This document shows, piece after piece, positions 1-9,366 of a stretch of DNA of 64,000 nucleotides. Position 1 is the first letter of the stretch. Each line of letters begins with the position of its first letter. The position numbers and the translations under genes were made by a program. The notes below the pieces were generated by a model. The model was not told the origin of the DNA. It saw only the letters and a program-made list of their open reading frames with translations, and ran no database searches. The stretch comes from Metaphire vulgaris (taxonomy: Eukaryota > Annelida > Clitellata > Crassiclitellata > Megascolecidae), in the NCBI GenBank assembly GCA_018105865.1, contig CM030837.1, forward strand, positions 8,814,725-8,878,724, in the 5' to 3' direction.

Positions 1-124
1 ATTTTCTGAGCTTAATATTTAAACTAGAATTGCATCTATTAGCAGCCAATAATCGGCATCAGCTGTTTCACAATTAGTAGTGGCTGATGTTTGTGGGTGC
101 ATTTTGATTTAATTTATTAGTTGT
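1..124. other. No gene seen
   Basis: AT-rich sequence left of the first LINE fragment. I see no exon, RNA gene or repeat in it. Confidence 0.5.
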
Positions 125-1296
125 ATGTATGTATGTATACTAGACTAATTATATAGCACCGTAAGCATAGCAGAGCTAAAGACAAAGGCGCTAAACAAAA
201 GGTATGTCTCCCGAAATAGATGATTTTTCGGTCTGTTTTTAAAAATGGGCCAGTCTTTGATCCTTCTGATTTCCAGCAGAGTAGTATTACAAAGAAGTGG
301 TCCGCCTCGTGAGAAGGCGCGGCCTCGTAGGGTAGGGATCGTGATTGGCCTTAGGACAACAAGGTCTAGGGAGGACGATGATCGCAGTGTCGACCGTGTG
401 AGAATGTCACTGGAGGGTATTAAAAGTCGCGCCAGGTACTCCGGACTGGCTTTGCTGGTGATGATGCCATGAATTATGAGGCACCTCTTAAAGATAATGC
501 GTTCTCGGACACGAAGCCATTGGAGCTTGTCTCTCAGGAGAGGTGTTATGCTCACCCGGCGGTCCTGGTGGTAGATTAGTCTGACGGCGACGTTGCGGAT
601 ATTCTGGATTTTGGATATTAGATATTCAGGAATACCATAGACAAGACTCTTGCAATAGTCAACAGAGGAGACCACTAAGGCAAGAATGCACTGTAAGGCA
701 GCGGAGGTGGAAAGTGCTTTCTTGACTTGCCGAAGCCGGCGGAGCTTGTACATGCAGCTCTTTGTCAGGTTCATGATTTGATCCACCATGGAAAATGAGG
801 TATTGAATGTAACCCCGAGAAGTTGTATCATGTTGACTGGCGCAATCGCCTGCGACTTGGAATGGGGACCGGTTGATCAGATGTAGCCTCCGAGGGGCGG
901 CGAATCAGATAAATTTTGTCTTTCTTGGATTTAGGATCAATCTATTCTGCAGCATCCAGTTCCGTATGACATCGATGCAGTCCAAAATTCTGTCCTTCAG
1001 TGCTTGTATGTTCTTGGGATCCATAGCTAGAATAGATAGACCTGGATGGAGTAGGCCATGAGCCTCGATCAGCTTTCCAACATCTGCAATGTAAAGTGTG
1101 AACAGCAAAGGACAGAGGACTTAGCCTTGTAGGACTCCGCTGATCATCATCCTAGGATCGGATGTGGTCCGATTTAAAGCCAAAAACTGGCGGTGGTCAC
1201 TTAGGTAGCTGTGAAACCAGGCTAAGACGGGGCCTACTATGCCATAGGTTTTTTCCAGCCTAGACAAAAGGATCGTATGATCGACTGAGTCGAACG
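125..1296 (-). mobile_element. L2/CR1-like non-LTR retrotransposon, 5'-truncated and decayed
   Basis: Read on the minus strand, three broken reading frames give successive parts of a reverse transcriptase C-terminal half. They are the AFDSVDH block (about 1290-1121), the segment ending in NRLILNPRKTKF (1108-905), and a thumb/C-terminal region with LVVSSVDYC, GRAFSRGGPL and FKNRPKNHLF (831-145). Frameshifts separate them, so the copy is dead. The 3' end keeps a short GTAT-repeat tail at 125-139. The 5' edge stops inside the reverse transcriptase, exactly where the tail of the next element begins. The C-terminal block resembles those at 5290-5910, 12561-13315 and 51303-53312, so these belong to one superfamily. 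Assignment to L2/CR1 rests on motif style only. Confidence 0.85.
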
Positions 1297-2805
1297 CAGA
1301 TAGATAGATAGATAGATAGTTCATTACAGGCGCATTAAGACACTAAAGCGCCGCTGCTGATTGCTCGAAAAGAAATGTTTTCAGTCTCGATAAGAAAATG
1401 TCCCGTGTAGTAGAACGATCACGGAGTTCCACTGGAAGCTTGTTCCAGAAGGTTGGGCCAAGCTTCGAGAACGCGCGATCGCTGAACTTTGAATTAGTCC
1501 GAGGAGTAACGAGTAATCGAGTGTCACATGATCGTAATCCGTAGGTTCGGCCTGATGATCGGACAAGCATGCAGTCAGTTCTAAGGTATTCCGGTGCATC
1601 GCCACGAAGACATTTATCCACTAGTGAGATAATTTTGAACTCAACTCTGGAGATCACCGGAAGCCAGTGCAGTTCGCGAAGGACTGGCGAAATATGCTGG
1701 TTTCTTCGCGTCTCTGTTATTAAGCGAGCTGCTGCATTCTGTAGTGATTGGAGTCTCTTTAGTTGTGTGATGTTGATTTGAGCGAGTAGGCTGTTACAGT
1801 AATCCAGCGTGTACAGACCAACGCGTGAACGAGCGTCAGTACCACCTCCCGCGTCACGGGTTATAATTGCTCTTAGTTTACGCAATTCCAGGAAGCCGCA
1901 CGAAACAACCCTGCTTATGTGATCGGCCATCGTCAGATTCTCATCAAGAATCACTCCCAGATTCCGAACGACCTTTGAGCGCACAATCAGATCTGAACCG
2001 ACTTTAATTTCATCAAGCGTCACTTTATTTATCTGCCGCCTCTGTCCCAAGCATATCAGTTCAGACTTTGACGGATTTAGTTTAAGTCTATTCGCGCTTA
2101 ACCAAGCATGAATATGCACAATGCCCTCAGACAATAATTCAGCTGCCTGTTTAGCCTCCTCGGGATGATGAGAGTGGTATAGTTGAATATCATCAGCATA
2201 GTAATGCGTGTTAAGCTGCTGATTAGTCTGAATACTTTCAAGTTCGCTAATGAAAATGGTAAAGAGCAGAGGGCCCAAAATAGACCCCTGTGGGACGCCG
2301 CAGAGCATCTTTCTAGAACTTGACATAAATCCCTGATAACAGACACGTGATGCTCGGTCGGTCAGATACGATCTAAGCCACTGAAGAGCTGTACCGTCTA
2401 TTCCCATCTTCAGTTGTAACCTCCGCAGAAGAATTTCATGGTCGACCAATTCAAAAGCGGCTGTAAGATCGAGTAGAATCAGCGTGGTTACTTTGCCTTT
2501 ATCCGCGGCTTTAAACACGTCCGAAAGAATGTGCAGAAGCGCCGTTTCGGTTGAATGATTCTGGCGGTAGGCAGACTGGGTTCTAGGAAGAAGATGATAA
2601 TTGTTCAAATGAGCTAGTATCTGTCCTGCTATTACTCGCTCGATTGTCTTAGACATGAAAGTAAGATTCGCTATCGGACGATAATTTGCATAGTCTCCGG
2701 CATCCAGGTTTTGCTTTTTTAGTCGAGGCATAATTAGAGCCACTTTCTCACTAGATGGAAGCAACGCTTGTTGAAGTGATGCATTAATCATAGCAGCTAA
2801 ATACA
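1297..2805 (-). mobile_element. L2-like non-LTR retrotransposon, nearly intact reverse transcriptase frame
   Basis: A 482-codon frame on the minus strand (2791-1343) holds most of a reverse transcriptase. Visible blocks are NYRPIANLTFMSKTIERV, QSAYRQNHSTETALL, the first catalytic region LLDLTAAFELVDHEILL, GVPQGSILGPLLF, and the catalytic box YYADDIQLY, followed by a thumb region and a C-terminal FSKLGPTFWNKLP motif. The endonuclease and N-terminal part are missing: upstream of about 2800 the frame meets stops, typical of 5' truncation during insertion. It ends in a GATA-repeat tail (about 1297-1318) that abuts the neighbouring LINE. This is the youngest-looking LINE fragment here, because the long frame has no stop. 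Confidence 0.9.
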
Positions 2806-3334
2806 GAGACTATGAGTCACTTCAGTACTTCTAGCTGCAACCTGTGGAAAACATTACTCAGAGATTTTCCCACATTTCCCACACTATTGATCATAGTTAT
2901 TGACTATTGGAGTAGTATATAGCCTGTGTATACAATACAGCAGTGCAAAGGTAAGCAAAACAAAAGTAGGTTATAATGTTTCAATATTGCGAATCCATTT
3001 GTTTGCTCAAATCAAGCAGACAACAAAGTAACTAAGGCATTGCCTGTAAATGCCCGGGAATGGTTAAGCCACTGCATATAATAAAGTCATTTAATTGTTA
3101 AATTGTTAACAGAGTTATTGAAACATAAACAGAATAATGCTGTGATATTTATGAATTATTTGTATAATAATACTGTGTAGGCCGTTAATTTCTAATGCAA
3201 AGTTTTATTATTTTAACAACTCCATGATGCAACGGTAGATGTGCATAGATAATAGAGAACCATAGAAATGTCTGAGCTTGACGCCACCATCAGCGTATTT
3301 TTATATACACGATGCACATATTTTATTTTTGAAC
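2806..3334. other. Intergenic, nothing recognised
   Basis: AT-rich sequence with no convincing exon, RNA gene or bounded repeat. Confidence 0.5.
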
Positions 3335-4320
3335 ATCATCATCATCCAGCTCCATGGGTGCTGTACCCATAGGTGTCGACAGCCTGATTCACCATTTACC
3401 TCCATCTATCTCGGTCCTGTGTTGCTCTGGGTAATGTGTGTAGCTATGCTTTCCCCCAATCCATGATATTATCCAACCACTCTCTTCTCGGTCTGCCTCT
3501 TTGATTTTCTCCATCCATTGTTCCTAGCATGATCTTCTTCACCAGTCTATTGTCTTCCATCCTGCATATGTGCCCGAGGAAGTGCATTTTTCTTCATATC
3601 AACGCTTGCGTGATATTTGTTTTGTTCGTATTTTTTCTCGTTTGTTCATATTTCTTTCTTGTATCATTGTGTTCTTTATTTTTTGCTGTTATCTGATGTT
3701 CAAAATTCTCCTATAGCATTTCATTTCAATGGCCAGTGGACATTCTTGGTCTCTTCTTTATGGTCCAGGTTTCTGATGCGTAGAATAGTACACTAAGATG
3801 CATGTTCTTAATATTTCCAGTTTGGTCTTGACTTTCATGACTTTGCTTTTCGATATTGTTTTAAAATCTGCCATTGCTCCTGTTGAGTTTGCTATTCTTC
3901 TTTTTTATCTCCTGGCTGCAGTTGTTATCCCATGTCAGCAGACTCCAAAGGTATTCAAATTCTGTGACGTGTGCGATTTTGTCTCCGCTAACTGTCACAT
4001 TTTCAGTGCTTTCTTGTTTTCCAAATACCATTGCTTTTGTTTTTCCTATATTTACCATCAGTCTCATAGGTTCCGCAGCTTCTATCACACTGTTGAGGCT
4101 CTATTGTTAGTTTTTAATTTCTGCTTCTAGCAGGTCTATGTCAGCTGGAAATCTCAGGTTGTTCACCATCTCTCCATTGATCTTGACTCCTTTCCTCTTG
4201 TTCTCTCCTGCATCTATTACCCTTTTAAAATATGTGATGTAGCTTATGGTTGAGACTGGGTCTTCTTGTTTTGTTCCCTCTTTTTTCTCGAACTAGTCTC
4301 CTAGTTCTTGTCCTACTCTT
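3335..4320 (-). mobile_element. RTE/CR1-type non-LTR fragment (3' half)
   Basis: The minus strand encodes a degraded reverse transcriptase tail. The best frame (4088-3861) contains MVNIGKTKAMVFGKQE, then a degraded LGSLLTWDN-type motif, both typical of a widespread invertebrate LINE group. Further 3' the sequence is antisense to the usual GHICRM/GRRKREW region. The element ends in a GAT-type repeat, seen as catcatcatcat near 3338. Many frameshifts make it inactive. The clade is inferred from motif style. Confidence 0.8.
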
Positions 4321-4799
4321 ACTGCTGCCTTTGCGGTTTCATACATGGTTTGTAGTGTTCGTGTGGCTTTGCTTTGTGGCATAGAAATTTTTGGACATAA
4401 AATATGTATAATATGCATATTTTATTTTGGTATGTAACATATGGTTGAATCTTGGTTAATATTTCTTCAATTCTTGTACTGTTGCTAAGTGAGTGCAAAC
4501 TACAGATGGGATGATGCAATAATATCAGATTTATTTGACAATGCATTCAACTCAGTAATAAGTAAAGAAACTCTAACAAATCAATAATTGATTGGCCAAT
4601 AATCAGCTATTTGTTTGGGACTGATAATTAATTTGCCTTCTGATGAATGGCCAGAAGTCTTATCAGAATATCTCTTATTTAAACAGAATAAATTTTTGGC
4701 AATAGTTGTTTGTGCTTGTCTATCATATTGTGTATCTTGGTTGGAGAAAGGAATCAATTATTGAGCATCACAAGTCTTTTCTGAGTCTATAAAATGAAG
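4321..4799. other. Non-coding, nothing recognised
   Basis: AT-rich DNA between two LINE fragments. Short frames are present but none resembles a known protein or has exon-like borders. Confidence 0.45.
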
Positions 4800-5060
4800 A
4801 AAACTGTTAACTTGGCCATGCTAGTAGAAGATAGGCATCTGCTTGGAGAAGGAAATAATACAGGGCACAATTGATGGTTGTAGAAAACAAGGAAAACCCA
4901 GGGGTAGATGGATGGATGACATTATGCTCTGGACTGAAATAACAATTGAGCGGGCAGTCAGAGTGATAGGCAACAAAAGACAGTTGAAGCTCATTCATGA
5001 TGTGGACTGTCCTCATACCAAGGATGGCTGAAGACAAGTCAAGACAATCATTGATAAAAT
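4800..5060 (+). mobile_element. LINE 3' terminal fragment
   Basis: The plus strand encodes the end of a non-LTR polyprotein: GKPRGRWMDDIMLWTE followed by VIGNKRQLKLIHDVDCPHTKDG and a stop. The pattern G-[KR]-PR-x-[RT]-W-[IM]-D-[DN]-I followed by a basic residue-W motif marks the C-terminus of common invertebrate LINE polyproteins. Only about 70 codons survive. Confidence 0.75.
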
Positions 5061-5244
5061 GAATTTGTCTTTGTTGACAGTAATTTTATTTTAAGACAAG
5101 GAAATCAGCTGTAGACTTATATTTAATTACCATATATACTCGCGTATAAGTCGAGAAATTTATGCCTAAAAATTCGCTAAAAACACAGAGTCGACTTATC
5201 TGCGAGTCAATGCAATTTTTCAAAGAATTTTGGGAAAGAAACGC

Positions 5245-5245
<1 letters not shown>

Positions 5246-5276
<31 letters not shown>

Positions 5277-5910
5277 GTATTATTATTATTATTATTATCT
5301 ACGACAATTTATATAGCGCAGTAACATAACTGGAGCTAAAGTCAAGAGCGCTTTACAAAGGAGTCACTTATAAGAGATGTTAAATAAGTGTGTCTTTAGG
5401 AGCTTCTCAAAACAGCTGACGGACTTCGCATTAATAACATCGCTCGGCAACGAGTTCCACAGGGCTGGATTTCCCCGCGTGACTGATCTGTCACCGAACA
5501 TGGCAGTCTTTGAAGGCGGAGGGACGATCAACAATGTCCGACTTCTGGATCGAAGTTCCGCGCGTCTGTCGTTCGTCGTTGCCCTGCATACGAGTGTTGA
5601 TATGTAATCAGGACAGGTGGTCGTTCAGGGCCCGATATGTAATCAGGCATCGCTTGTAGGTGATACGTTCTCGAACCCCAAGCCAGTGAAGCTTGTCTCT
5701 AAGCAACGGTGTCACGTGATCATTCCAGCGGGCTCCAAAGATCAAGCGAGAGGATGCATTGAGCACCGACTGGAGGCGGCTTAGCTGGCTCTCGGGAAGG
5801 CCGAGAAGGACTCCATTGCATTGGTCAACCCTGGATAGAACAAGCGCCCGAATCAGTTGTATCACAGCATCCGTTGGTATATATCGTCTGATACTTCTGA
5901 TTCTGCATAG
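5246..5910 (-). mobile_element. L2/CR1-like LINE 3' fragment with ATT-repeat tail
   Basis: The minus strand encodes RIRSIRRYIP, then IRALVLSRVDQCNG and LIFGARWNDHVTPLLRDKLHWL, matching the thumb region of the copy at 51303-53312. The 3' untranslated part contains agcgctttac and tatatagcgcag, recurring in the copies at 145, 31605 and 55421. The tail is an interrupted ATT array (5246-5298). The 5' edge near 5910 meets gypsy sequence. Confidence 0.8.
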
Positions 5911-5911
5911 C

Positions 5912-6182
5912 GCATTGCAACGTTAGGCTATGCAGCGGAAGTATTCTATTGTCGTCGTCGGCGTTGTTGCTTCCTTCGATGCAAAATGCGTAGTGACTGC
6001 CAGAGACGTCTGTTGACTCTTTCTACGGCCCCATTGGCTTGAGGTCGGAATCCCGATGTGTGAAGACGTTTGATGCCAAACGTTTTCGACAGATCGGCTA
6101 CGATGTTACTCAAAAAGTTGCTTCCACGGTCACTTAGGAGTGCTTTCGGGGCTCCATACTGACTGATTATCTGTGTGTATAG
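5912..6182 (-). pseudogene. Ty3/gypsy-type integrase fragment, C-terminal side
   Basis: The minus strand encodes part of a retroviral-type integrase catalytic core: a LLSDRGSNF block with the second catalytic aspartate, then a TSGFRPQANGAVERVNR block with the catalytic glutamate. The upstream part of the same core lies at 8370-8520, separated by the hAT insertion 6183-8369. No LTRs, gag or reverse transcriptase are seen. It is a dead fragment. Confidence 0.85.
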
Positions 6183-6569
6183 TAGACCCCTGCATGGGCC
6201 GACTTATGGCAGCCCGGCCCGTCACTCTTTCGGCCCGGCCTAGCCCGGCCCGTTTCATTGTTTTCTCTTTAGGGCCTGGCCCGTTTCGGCCCGCCAAATT
6301 TCAGGCCCGGCCCGGCCCAACCTGCTCATTTGTGAGTAAAATTTGCAACCATAACTTTTGGAAAATCAGTCGACGTTTTAATTCCAGTCTTTTTACTACA
6401 ATTTCGTGTGTACTGCAAAAACTCGTAATCTAACAAAAATGCAGCCGATCAATACAGTTTAAGAATTAGAATGCAAAAATAGTATGTTCTCAATGGTATC
6501 AGTGTCCAATGGCAGTGTGATGCTGTGGAATGGTTGCCCCAGCACATATCCAAATCTGACGCCTTACAG

Positions 6570-7854
6570 CAGGGGTGCACAACCCGTGGCCTGCGGGCCA
6601 CTAGTGGCCCGCCGGCGATTTTTTGTGGCCCGCGGACGTTTCCAGGATTTCAATGGAAAGTGGCCCCAAAGGCTTTAAAGTTGCCCCGAAGGTTTTTTGC
6701 TTTCATATTAGCGCTACACTTTAAACCTTGTTATTATTATTTATTAGTATGCCCTTGCTGTTACAAATTCACGAATTTCTGCTATTAGTTCAACAAAGAA
6801 TTCTAAAATTCGTCCTCTGCTCTCTCACATCTGTGAATATGGTATGTCATGGTAAGAGGCTCCAGTCTCTTCTATAAATAACTTGAATTGATGGCGACTT
6901 AGACCCTTGGAACGAATGACTTCTTCAGTAGCGCTAATATAAAAGCAAGAAAGCCTTCGGGACACTTTAGAGCCTTCGCGACTGTTTGGAGGCACTTACT
7001 TGTGCGAACAAACATTTTCTGTTATGAAATTTAACAGAAATGTTCTAAGGTTCAGGTTGAGTGCTCGGTTTTGAAAGTTGCAACAAGTGAACTGTCACAA
7101 AATATGAATAAGATTGTTAAAGACATTCAGTCCCAACAACTCCATTGGATATACAAAAAGGCGATTGAGCTTTGGTTTTTTAATGTTATGAATTAATAAT
7201 TGAACATAGTCATAATATTTTTTTATTAACAAGGCCTTAACCTTTAATTCTACATTTAAATTACAACACTAAGCCTTTAAATTTCATTTATTCCTACTGG
7301 ATTGATTGTATTCATAAGAGATTCTATCAGGCCCGCCACAAGTGGGGGTGCAGGGGGTGCAGCTGCACCCCCTGGAAAAATGTAGGGGGTGCAGTGCACC
7401 CCCTGGAAATAAGATGGGCTGCACCCCCTTAGCGAAAATTGCCAAAATTTGGTTAAAATTGGTCCAAAATTGCCAACATTTGCAAAAAATGTGCAAAAAA
7501 TAGCCAAAAATTAGCTAAAATTAGCCTAAAATTGCTAAAATTGGCCATAAAATTGCCAAAATTTGCCGAAAATTTGCAAACAATTATCTTGCCCCAAAGA
7601 AAAGTGTGAAATGATGCTACTGCTTTTATCTGGAGAAAATCTGCACCCCCTGATGAAAATTCGTTCCGACGGGCCTGGATTCTATTAATTCCATTAGTCC
7701 TGTCGAATTAAGTTTTATCCATAACCATATTAAATATTGTTATTAACGGTTACTGTCAACGTACCACTTCTGCATTAGAAAAAGCGCATGTGGCCCGCGG
7801 AGTCTTGGAATCGAAAAATGTGGCCCTTCGTCCTTAAAAGGTTGTGCACCCCTG
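6570..7854. mobile_element. hAT element B with transposase remnant
   Basis: Inverted ends read CAGGGGTGCACAACC, flanked by a perfect duplication CCTTACAG (6562-6569 and 7855-7862). At about 6982-7090 the plus strand encodes a remnant of the hAT C-terminal dimerisation domain with GTYLCEQTFSVMKFNRN, matching the conserved YLCEQTFS-x-MK motif. Stops and frameshifts show it is dead. Element C interrupts it. Confidence 0.9.
7328..7677. mobile_element. hAT-type MITE C
   Basis: A 350-bp element starts CAGGCCCGCC and ends CGACGGGCCTG, flanked by perfect GATTCTAT copies (7320-7327 and 7678-7685). The left end has alternating GGGGGTGCAG and CTGCACCCCC blocks that could fold. The middle (7435-7590) is a run of related words around TTGCCAAAA. 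It carries no coding potential. A relative with the same ends is at 41976-42223. Confidence 0.9.
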
Positions 7855-8009
7855 CCTTACAGGATAGACCAGAATCACCGGACGGAGCTATTAAAGTCAC
7901 ACTAAATACTGTATATAGCCGAGTAAGCCGACTAACAATCGGCTTGCTTGCTTAGTACTACCTACGAGTGGAGGGGTATCGATTAGGGACTAGGGAATAA
8001 AGGACAACA

Positions 8010-8046
<37 letters not shown>
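8010..8046. repeat. (ATT)n microsatellite
   Basis: About twelve ATT units inside hAT element A. It may be a remnant LINE tail, but no LINE body is attached. Confidence 0.9.
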
Positions 8047-8047
<1 letters not shown>

Positions 8048-8369
8048 CGTATGCTTCAAGTGCTGAAAGAAATCAGCCATTTGACTGCGACATCATTTGC
8101 TGAGTGTAATGTCTGAATACCGCCATCCTAGAGTCTTGTTATCGGACAAGAGTCAACTATGTGATTCATAGGACAACAATGAACCATCCGTAATGTTAAA
8201 CCGGAAAGAATTGGCAAGTTCCATTGTTAGAGGGTTTCTTAATGAGTTGAACTGAAGATCATACGATGGCCCGGCCCAGCCCGTCACTCATTAGGCCGGG
8301 CCCGGCCCGTTTTATTTGACAATCTTTTGGGCCCGGCCCGGGCGGCCGCCCGGCCCGTGCAGGGCTCTA

Positions 8370-8640
8370 GTGTGTAGCACTTCCGCTATTGTTTCAGCTC
8401 GTTGGTCCCTCAGCAGAAAAGCTTCCGGGAAACGGGTCAGACTCTCGACACCTATGAGTAAGTACCAAAATCCTTCATTACTGCAAGGAAGTGGACGACT
8501 GTTCCCACAGAGGATCACCACAGTGATTATGACTTACCTTGGCCGCCGCCCTCTGGCTGGGCGCAGCCAACCTTCAAGCATTTGGACTCGGCGTTGGCCC
8601 AATTTCAATGTTGACCTGGCACAATTATGCATTTAAAAAC
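8370..8640 (-). pseudogene. Ty3/gypsy-type integrase fragment, N-terminal side
   Basis: The minus strand frame 8521-8370 encodes WYLLIGVESLTRFPEA and LLRDQRAETIAEVL, the first part of a retrotransposon integrase core; the aspartate before the usual D-x-[FL]-[ST]-[KR] region appears replaced by ESLTRFP. It stops where hAT element A begins and resumes at 6182. Upstream toward 8640 the frame is degraded. Confidence 0.8.
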
Positions 8641-8764
8641 AATGTAAATCCCTAAATTTTCCAAGTCGACTTATACGCGGGTCATAGCAAATTTCTTACA
8701 TTTTGGCCTAAAACTGGGGGTCGACTTATCTGTGAGATCGACTTATACGCGAGTATATGCGGTA

Positions 8765-9174
8765 TATTATTGGTTGGAATACTATTGAAAATTTGACCTT
8801 TTATATACGAGGCTTGCTAGTCACCTTAAAATCATTAACCAACAAAAGTTTACATTCAAGTCAGGACTGGTCTTGAATCTTGGTTATTACACAAACTGGT
8901 TACAAAGACCATTTCAGCCATGATTTCAGCACACTTTGGTCCAAAATAAGATGTGCATAACGAATGAAGGCTAGAACTAATATTACTGAGTTATAATGTA
9001 TTTTTTAAAGTTTGGAACCAGGTTTGTTATTGACCAAGAAGCTTAAGATTACACTAGAGCAAGAGAGGATGTGTTGATTGGTGGTGATTGATGCTGCCTT
9101 CAAAATGTATGTACTAAGAATATATTTAATTCAACAATGTTGTATTTAAGCTGACTGTTATATTTATTTTGTAG
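8765..9174. other. Tetraspanin intron or upstream sequence
   Basis: AT-rich sequence leading to a good 3' splice site (pyrimidine run, then tttgtag ending at 9174). I found no tetraspanin start exon here or further left. Confidence 0.5.
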
Positions 9175-9366
9175 CTGCTTGGTTGTGCTATTTTGGGCAT
9201 AGGAATATGGCTACAGGTGTCAAAGAGCACATACACATCTCTGTCTCCTTCACTGAGTTTCATCAGTCCTACTGTGCTGTGTATTGTAACCGGCATCCTA
9301 GTCCTTGTTATTGGATTTTTTGGCTGTTGTGGTGCCATCATGGAGAACAAATGCTTGCTGATGACT
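9175..9366 (+). CDS. Tetraspanin exon (helices 1-2)
   Basis: Acceptor tttgtag precedes 9175 and donor gtaaga follows 9366. It encodes 64 residues: most of helix 1, the small extracellular loop and helix 2 with the GCCGA motif. Starting at phase 0 with LLGCAILG, it fits the conserved position just after the F-N-x-x-F-W segment of helix 1, normally on the preceding exon. Confidence 0.93.

Larger units (their letters stand above)
6183..8369. mobile_element. hAT-type element A inserted in the gypsy integrase
   Basis: Terminal inverted repeats are TAGACCCCTGCATGGGCC on the left and the inverted match TAGAGCCCTGCACGGGCC on the right. Flanks GTGTATAG (6175-6182) and GTGTGTAG (8370-8377) form an 8-bp duplication with one mismatch. 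Both ends are rich in GGCCCGGCCC-type blocks (6210-6320 and 8265-8360). No transposase of its own was recognised. Element B (6570-7854) sits within it. Confidence 0.85.
5128..8764. mobile_element. TIR element of the TACC(G/A)TAT family, filled by later insertions
   Basis: Left end (5128 on) and inverted right end (to 8764) share TATACTCGCGTATAAGTCGA, next to TACC at the outer edge. Inside each end lies a second GTCGACTTATCTG-type box. The original element is small. The rest of the span is a LINE fragment, a gypsy fragment and a hAT element that itself holds two more. Clear target duplications are not visible at this copy. Relatives lie at about 33013, 41106, 44999, 47131 and 55386. The copy at 41106 has an imperfect 8-bp duplication, which hints at hAT. 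Confidence 0.75.

Noticed and set aside
245..472. Plus-strand open frame
   Set aside because: It is the reverse of the LINE reverse transcriptase frame at 145-831.
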